From an uncultured Flavobacteriales bacterium (GTDB lineage: Bacteria > Bacteroidota > Bacteroidia > Flavobacteriales_G > Salibacteraceae), in contig CALKOP010000097.1 in NCBI GenBank assembly GCA_938091155.1, forward strand, positions 1 to 35,278: a stretch of 35,278 nucleotides of DNA. The letters run 5' to 3'. The position numbers and the translations under genes were made by a program. This document shows, piece after piece, positions 30,033-35,278 of this stretch. Position 1 is the stretch's first letter, and every line of letters starts with the position of its first letter. The notes beneath the pieces are model-generated. The model was not told where the DNA came from, did not search any database, and was given only the letters and a program-made list of their open reading frames with translations.

Positions 30033-31128
30033 TCTGAACAATCAACTTTACCGTTTTTTTGCGGTGAATTTTACCGTTTTCAGTTTCCATAAATTCATCC
30101 ACATAACATACTTCTTTCGGAGCTTCGTATTTGCTTAAGTCTGTTCGCATATCATTCATGATTTCGGCTTCGTCGACTTCTGAAAGTGGTTGGCTTTCCA
30201 GTACTAATATGACTCGCTCGCCTAAATCTTCGTCCTTCAACCCTGCTATGAAAAAGCGTGTATTGAACAAAGGTTTTATGATTTTCTCTAGAACCTCAGG
30301 AATAATTTTCATTCCACCACTATTGATGAGGTTGTCGGCCCGGCCCATCCAGTGAAAAGAACGATCATCAACCATGGTTACGATATCGTTTGTGATGGTT
30401 GGGTTGGTAGGCAATGCTTCGGAATGAATGACTAAACAGCCACGATCATCCAACTCAATATTAATTGTTTCGAGAATCTTGAATGGTTCGCGTTCTTTGG
30501 TTCCGCTTATTCGCCTAAGAGCTACATGCGAAATGGTTTCCGTCATTCCAAAGGATTCGTAAATTTCATTCGGCCAAACACGAAGTTTAGCTTCCAAAGT
30601 GTTGTCCACATGTCCTCCACCAATAATGATTTTTTCCACTTTCTGCCAACGTGCGGTTGCTTCATCATCTTTTGAAATAGAGCTCATCTGATACGGTACT
30701 ACTGCTGCAAAAGTCATGTTAACACCCGATGGTAGTTCTGGTTTTGCGGTGTTGTCCGTGATATATAAGTCTAAGTCACCAATAATGGTGCGTGCTATCA
30801 TCATTTTACCACCGATAAATCGGTTGGGTAGGCAGAGCAAGGCACTATTCCCTGGCTTAAGATTAAGGCTGCTAAGCGTTCTCTCAGCGCTCGCTAGGAT
30901 TTGCTCTTTTTTGATTTTTATGTTCTTTGGACGTCCCGTACTACCAGAAGTTCGGGCCTCAACCCATTCCTTTCGATTGCTCCAGTCAACCACAAATTCT
31001 AGAATTTCTTCTAAATTTCCGATGCGATATCCTTCTTGCAATTGCTGCTGCGCATATGCACGCCATCCTTGCAAAGATCGCTTTGTTCCGTTAATACTTA
31101 ATGATTTGAAATCCCTCCAATCGCTCAT
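30025..31128 (-). CDS. menE: o-succinylbenzoate-CoA ligase (AMP-binding)
   Basis: ARTSGSTGRPKNIKIKKEQI, YESFGMTETISHVALR, MGRADNLINSGGMKIIPEVLE; adjacent to menC. Confidence 0.92.
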   Translation of the reverse strand: MSDWRDFKSLSINGTKRSLQGWRAYAQQQLQEGYRIGNLEEILEFVVDWSNRKEWVEARTSGSTGRPKNIKIKKEQILASAERTLSSLNLKPGNSALLCLPNRFIGGKMMIARTIIGDLDLYITDNTAKPELPSGVNMTFAAVVPYQMSSISKDDEATARWQKVEKIIIGGGHVDNTLEAKLRVWPNEIYESFGMTETISHVALRRISGTKEREPFKILETINIELDDRGCLVIHSEALPTNPTITNDIVTMVDDRSFHWMGRADNLINSGGMKIIPEVLEKIIKPLFNTRFFIAGLKDEDLGERVILVLESQPLSEVDEAEIMNDMRTDLSKYEAPKEVCYVDEFMETENGKIHRKKTVKLIVQNA

Positions 31129-32153
31129 GTTAGTATAGGGTTAAAGTTCCATCTGTGTTTGGGGTTTGTAAACAAAAATTGGCCTTGAATATATAAAGGA
31201 GAATTGAGATTGTTGGTGTATAATCCACCAGTGCCTAATCCTTGGGGCATACTAACGTTTTTTCGGTAGGCGTATTGCGCAATAGTATCGAGACCTACGT
31301 TGCTTTCTAAGGCAGATGTTAGCCACCATCCAATTCTTGTCTTTTCGGCCATTTCAATGATTTTATCACACATTTCAAGTCCACCCAATAAACTTGGTTT
31401 GAGAATTATGTATTGTGGATTGATGGTTTCCATCATGTTCAATAATTGACTTTCATTCAATCCAATCAGTTCTTCGTCCAGTGCAATTGGAATAGGCGAA
31501 TTTGAGCATAATTGAGCCATTTCTTCCCATTGATTGCTGGCTATTGGTTGTTCGATGGAGTGAAGGTTATACTTGCTAAGCTGTTGAAGTTTTTGTAAAG
31601 CATCTGAGGCCGAAAAGGCCCCATTTGCATCCACTCTTAGTTCTAGCTCTTGGTGGTTGTATTCGCCTCGTATCCAGTGAAGCAGATCTAGTTCTGTGTT
31701 AAAGTCAATTGCTCCAATTTTGATTTTAATGCAAGTGAATCCCGCAGACACTTTCTCCTTGATTTGATTTTTCATGAAATCAACTTCTCCCATCCAAATC
31801 AGGCCGTTTATTGGAATGCCTTTTTTTTCAAGTTGGAAGTCCTTGCTTTGTTGTTTGCCATTTTGTGCCTTTTTGAACTCAATCATTTCAAGACCAAATC
31901 GTATGGCTGGAAATTGACTGAGATCGACAGCATTTGTTTTGATAGCCGCACAAAGCTCATCGAGTTTGGCTTCAATTTCTAGGACAGGATCGGGACTTAA
32001 GCCTTCAATAATACTGCACTCACCCAATAGGGGTTGATTGGACTCGCTTTCTCGATAGATTAGGAACCATGAGTCTTTAGTTCGCAACACACCCCTTGAT
32101 GTGCCGCTAGGCTGATTAAACTGTAGTGTGTATTTTTTCCATGAGAGACCCAA
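31125..32153 (-). CDS. menC: o-succinylbenzoate synthase (enolase superfamily)
   Basis: FTCIKIKIGAIDFNTE, LRVDANGAFSASDALQKL, SIEQPI, IALDEELIG, IILKPSLLGGLEM; 4-nt overlap with menE. Confidence 0.92.
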   Translation of the reverse strand: MGLSWKKYTLQFNQPSGTSRGVLRTKDSWFLIYRESESNQPLLGECSIIEGLSPDPVLEIEAKLDELCAAIKTNAVDLSQFPAIRFGLEMIEFKKAQNGKQQSKDFQLEKKGIPINGLIWMGEVDFMKNQIKEKVSAGFTCIKIKIGAIDFNTELDLLHWIRGEYNHQELELRVDANGAFSASDALQKLQQLSKYNLHSIEQPIASNQWEEMAQLCSNSPIPIALDEELIGLNESQLLNMMETINPQYIILKPSLLGGLEMCDKIIEMAEKTRIGWWLTSALESNVGLDTIAQYAYRKNVSMPQGLGTGGLYTNNLNSPLYIQGQFLFTNPKHRWNFNPILT

Positions 32154-32221
32154 CAGCGCGAATATAACTTGTGTGATTTGCTTCGCGAAAAGAAAAACGA
32201 AGGGATGATTATAACTCAGGG

Positions 32222-33181
32222 CTAGCCTTCTACGTACACACCCATATTACTGAATTTCTCAATCCTAGCCTTGGTTCTCAGCTCTGGCTTTGTACGCTTC
32301 AATGAATCATATTGCGCAAGGATTTCCTTCTTCACGTTTTCGAATGCCTCTACTGGATTGGTATGCGCTCCGCCTAAAGGTTCAGCAATAATGCCATCAA
32401 TGAGACCATTTTTGAGCATATCGTCTGAAGTAAGCTTCAGTGCATCTGCGGCCTGCTCTTTGAAATCCCAACTTCTCCATAAAATAGACGAACATGATTC
32501 TGGAGAAATTACAGAATACCAGGTGTACTGCATCATTAATACCTTATCCGCGACACCAAGACCCAATGCTCCCCCAGAAGCCCCTTCTCCAATTACGATT
32601 GCAATCACAGGTACATTAAGATTGAACATCTCAAAAATGTTTCGTGCTATAGCTTCACCTTGTCCTCGCTCTTCCGCTTCTAGACCTGGGAAAGCTCCTG
32701 GAGTGTCAATTAAACAAACAATGGGTTTATTGAACTTTTCCGCCATGCGCATCAATCGCAGTGCTTTTCGATAACCCTCAGGGTTCGCCATTCCGAAATT
32801 TCGGTATTGACGCATTTTGGTGTTGATGCCTTTTTGCTGTCCAACGAACATGAATGTCTTACCATCAATACTCCCTAATCCTCCCACCATCGCCTTGTCA
32901 TCTCGCACTCCTCGATCTCCATGCAATTCGATAAAATCACCACCAGTAATTGCTTCAATATATGCTAGGGTATACGGTCGTTCTGGATGACGACTTACCT
33001 GCACCTTTTGCCAAGGTGTGAGGTTCTTGTAAATTTCTTTTCGAGTGGCAGCGACCTTTTGCTCTAATTCCTTAATGGATTCGGACGATTTGAGTTTACT
33101 CTTCTCTTTAACCTGCTCAAGTTTATGAAGTTGCTCAACAAGTTCTTCAATCGGTTTCTCAAAATCTAAATAAACAGCCAT
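32222..33181 (-). CDS. accA: Acetyl-CoA carboxylase carboxyltransferase subunit alpha
   Basis: 319 aa; [95 protein letters not shown]. Confidence 0.97.
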   Translation of the reverse strand: MAVYLDFEKPIEELVEQLHKLEQVKEKSKLKSSESIKELEQKVAATRKEIYKNLTPWQKVQVSRHPERPYTLAYIEAITGGDFIELHGDRGVRDDKAMVGGLGSIDGKTFMFVGQQKGINTKMRQYRNFGMANPEGYRKALRLMRMAEKFNKPIVCLIDTPGAFPGLEAEERGQGEAIARNIFEMFNLNVPVIAIVIGEGASGGALGLGVADKVLMMQYTWYSVISPESCSSILWRSWDFKEQAADALKLTSDDMLKNGLIDGIIAEPLGGAHTNPVEAFENVKKEILAQYDSLKRTKPELRTKARIEKFSNMGVYVEG

Positions 33182-33236
33182 AATTATCGGTTTTAAGGGT
33201 GGCCAAAGTTAGAATTTGATTGCATAGACCAAGCAT

Positions 33237-33569
33237 TCATTGCTCAATGTCTTGTAATGTCTCAACCACGCCAATAGCCAACTTCTTTTTTGCATTTTGA
33301 ATGCAGTGCGAGTTTGAATATTTTCCAAGAAAATCAATTTTTTCAAGCGATATTGAATGGTCGATGACTTCTGTCTTCAATGAATTAAAATGATCTAAAA
33401 GAAATGCCCTATTCGCCATTGCAATTTGATCTAATGCTTTTTTTGATAGGTCCTTCATTCCTTTTGAATTAAAAGGCACAAAATGAATAATTGTGTTCCA
33501 ACCTTCGTTTTGAGCCAAGTTGATAATATCGAAATAGATGGAAAGTTGCGCTAGCTGCTAGGTGTTCAT
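33237..33569 (-). CDS. Hypothetical protein; possible pseudogene or mis-called start
   Basis: The track ORF starts at a TTG (33518). In frame upstream, ATG at 33569 reads MNT*QLAQLSIYFDIINLAQNEG..., with TAG at 33558-33560. Confidence 0.4.
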
Positions 33570-33617
33570 GCTAAAGGCCCCTGTTTATAAGGGTGTAGTG
33601 CATTCACAATCTTATCC

Positions 33618-34484
33618 TTATGAGGTTAAGTGATTGAGGTTTGCTAGTTGAATACACTCTTTAGCTTCTTTCACATCATGCACTCTCAAGATTTTCGCCC
33701 CATTTAGAAGAGCGATCATATTTAAAGCGCTCGTTCCGTTAAGCGCATGTGAAGCTTGTATACCTAGGATCTTGTTAATCATGCTTTTTCGACTCAAACC
33801 AGCTAAGATTGGATATCCCAGTGAGTTGAATTTATTCATTTTGTGCAGTAGCTCATAGTTATGCTCAAGGGTTTTGCCAAACCCAAACCCAAAGTCAAGA
33901 ATAATGTCTTTTACTCCCATCATTTTGAGACGATTAATTCTAAGGAGAAAAAACCGAAAAACATCGTCAACTACTGAGTCATAAATTGGATTGTCTTGCA
34001 TAGTTTGAGGTGTACCTTGGATATGCATCATCACATATGGCAATTGTAAGTCGGCAATTGCTCGAAACATGTCATCATCCATAGTGCCACCGCTTATATC
34101 ATTGATCATGGTCGCACCTACCTCAGCGGCTTTTATAGCGACTGAGCTTCTAAATGTGTCTGCTGAAATTATAATGTCAGGAAAGCGCTCTTGAATAGCC
34201 TTAATAGCTGGTATTAAGCGCTCAAGTTCCTCAGATTCGGAAATCATTTTCGATGTGGGTCGAGTACTTACTGCACCAATATCAATTATGTCAGCTCCGG
34301 CATTAATGTGCAATTCAGCCCGAGTCAAGGCTTGGTTCACATTGGTGTATTTACCTCCGTCATAAAATGAATCTGGAGTTACATTGAGAATCGCCATCAC
34401 CTTTGGTACAGATAAATCTAGCAACTTAGTTCCACAATTCAGGGTCGATTTGATAGGGAAAGTTTTATTTTGCAGCTCACGCAT
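33618..34484 (-). CDS. folP: Dihydropteroate synthase
   Basis: VMAILNVTPDSFYDGGKY, GADIIDIGAVSTRP, INDISGG, LDFGFGFGKTLEHN, LAGLSRKSMI. ATG at 34484 preferred over the TTG at 34520. Confidence 0.95.
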   Translation of the reverse strand: MRELQNKTFPIKSTLNCGTKLLDLSVPKVMAILNVTPDSFYDGGKYTNVNQALTRAELHINAGADIIDIGAVSTRPTSKMISESEELERLIPAIKAIQERFPDIIISADTFRSSVAIKAAEVGATMINDISGGTMDDDMFRAIADLQLPYVMMHIQGTPQTMQDNPIYDSVVDDVFRFFLLRINRLKMMGVKDIILDFGFGFGKTLEHNYELLHKMNKFNSLGYPILAGLSRKSMINKILGIQASHALNGTSALNMIALLNGAKILRVHDVKEAKECIQLANLNHLTS

Positions 34485-34499
34485 AGCCCGCGAATATAG

Positions 34500-35033
34500 A
34501 TGGAACAAACCCTTGTACAATACGATGCTGCACTCGATAAGTGCAGAGATGTTTTTTTGAAAAAGACCAAAGATTACGGCACAGCCTGGCGAATACTCCG
34601 GCCAAAATCATTAACGGATCAAATATTTATCAAGGCGCAAAGGATCAGAACGATCGAGGAAACAGGCGAAAATAAAGTAGGCGAAGGCGTGATTGATGAA
34701 TTTGTTGGTATCGTCAACTATTGCATCATGGTTCAATTGCAATTAGAGATTGGGGCATCTGATGAGCAAGATTTAGGCTTTGAAAAGGCTGATCTGCTTT
34801 ATAATGTTAAAGCTAACCTGGCTCGAGAATTAATGATCAAAAAGAACACGGACTACGGTGAAGCTTGGCGCGATATGCGAGTGAGTTCCTTAACCGATCT
34901 TATTTTAATGAAAATTCTTCGTACTAGACAAATTGAAGATAATGATGGTAAAACGCTGATTTCGGAAGGGTTAGATGCTAACTATTTAGATATGATGAAT
35001 TATGCACTTTTTGCTTTGATAAGGTTGGCGTAA
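34500..35033 (+). CDS. DUF1599 domain protein with two tandem DUF1599-type units
   Basis: FLKKTKDYGTAWRILRPKSLTDQIFIKAQRIRTIEE...FVGIVNYCIMVQLQ and MIKKNTDYGEAWRDMRVSSLTDLILMKILRTRQIED...YLDMMNYALFALIRL are internal repeats. Confidence 0.87.
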   Translation: MEQTLVQYDAALDKCRDVFLKKTKDYGTAWRILRPKSLTDQIFIKAQRIRTIEETGENKVGEGVIDEFVGIVNYCIMVQLQLEIGASDEQDLGFEKADLLYNVKANLARELMIKKNTDYGEAWRDMRVSSLTDLILMKILRTRQIEDNDGKTLISEGLDANYLDMMNYALFALIRLA

Positions 35034-35039
35034 TACCTC

Positions 35040-35278
35040 ATGAATTTCTCTCTGAAAAATATCCTTTTCATTCTAGCTCCTGGTGTATTAGGTGTGTTGC
35101 TTTATGCGAATACATTTAATCATGGTTTTGTATTAGATGATGAAGATGTCATAGTTCGAAATAGTATCGTAGAGCAAGGTGTAGGTGGATTTGGAGCGAT
35201 TTGGAGCACGGAATATAGAGATGGGTTTTCAACGGAAAGCGGTAGCCTTTATCGCCCGCTTTCGTTAACCTTATTTGC
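35040..35278 (+). CDS. Multi-pass membrane protein N-terminus, possibly TMTC-like/TPR or GT39-type (partial, runs off window)
   Basis: Manual translation: MNFSLKNILFILAPGVLGVLLYANTFNHGFVLDDEDVIVRNSIVEQGVGGFGAIWSTEYRDGFSTESGSLYRPLSLTLF. The YANTFNHGFVLDDxxVI..YRPLS pattern is typical of these families. Confidence 0.65.
   Translation, partial: MNFSLKNILFILAPGVLGVLLYANTFNHGFVLDDEDVIVRNSIVEQGVGGFGAIWSTEYRDGFSTESGSLYRPLSLTLF

Noticed and set aside
30716-31138. 140 aa plus-strand ORF
   Set aside because: Antisense to menE; no family signal.
32271-32774. 167 aa plus-strand ORF
   Set aside because: Fully antisense to accA, no recognisable family.

Overview
Chromosomal window from a Bacteroidota (Flavobacteriia-like) genome, judged from gene content: T9SS-type C-terminal sorting domain, DUF4834, DUF5687, DUF1599, and a menaquinone pathway. 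Most of it is dense, ordinary housekeeping coding sequence: carB, menB, menC, menE, accA, folP, proline dehydrogenase, an S9 peptidase, an M1 peptidase, a POT transporter, an ABC transporter and a FAD-linked oxidase. The most interesting intact locus is the left-edge minus-strand run. It holds a YfhO-like membrane protein, a GT4 glycosyltransferase, a formyltransferase-fold protein with a long unassigned C-terminal extension, and a PIG-L/LmbE-type deacetylase that runs off the window and is missing from the ORF track. Junctions overlap by 4, 4 and 29 nt. A deacetylase next to a formyltransferase suggests an N-deacetylation/N-formylation glycan module, but this is inference. The second theme is gene decay. 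I could reconstruct an acyltransferase-3 pseudogene with several stops and frameshifts, a frameshifted DUF2306 gene, a TonB-C-like gene split by one TAG, and a small ORF preceded by an in-frame ATG-TAG. I saw no CRISPR array, rRNA, tRNA, transposase or obvious defence system. I cannot identify a definitively novel system from sequence alone.
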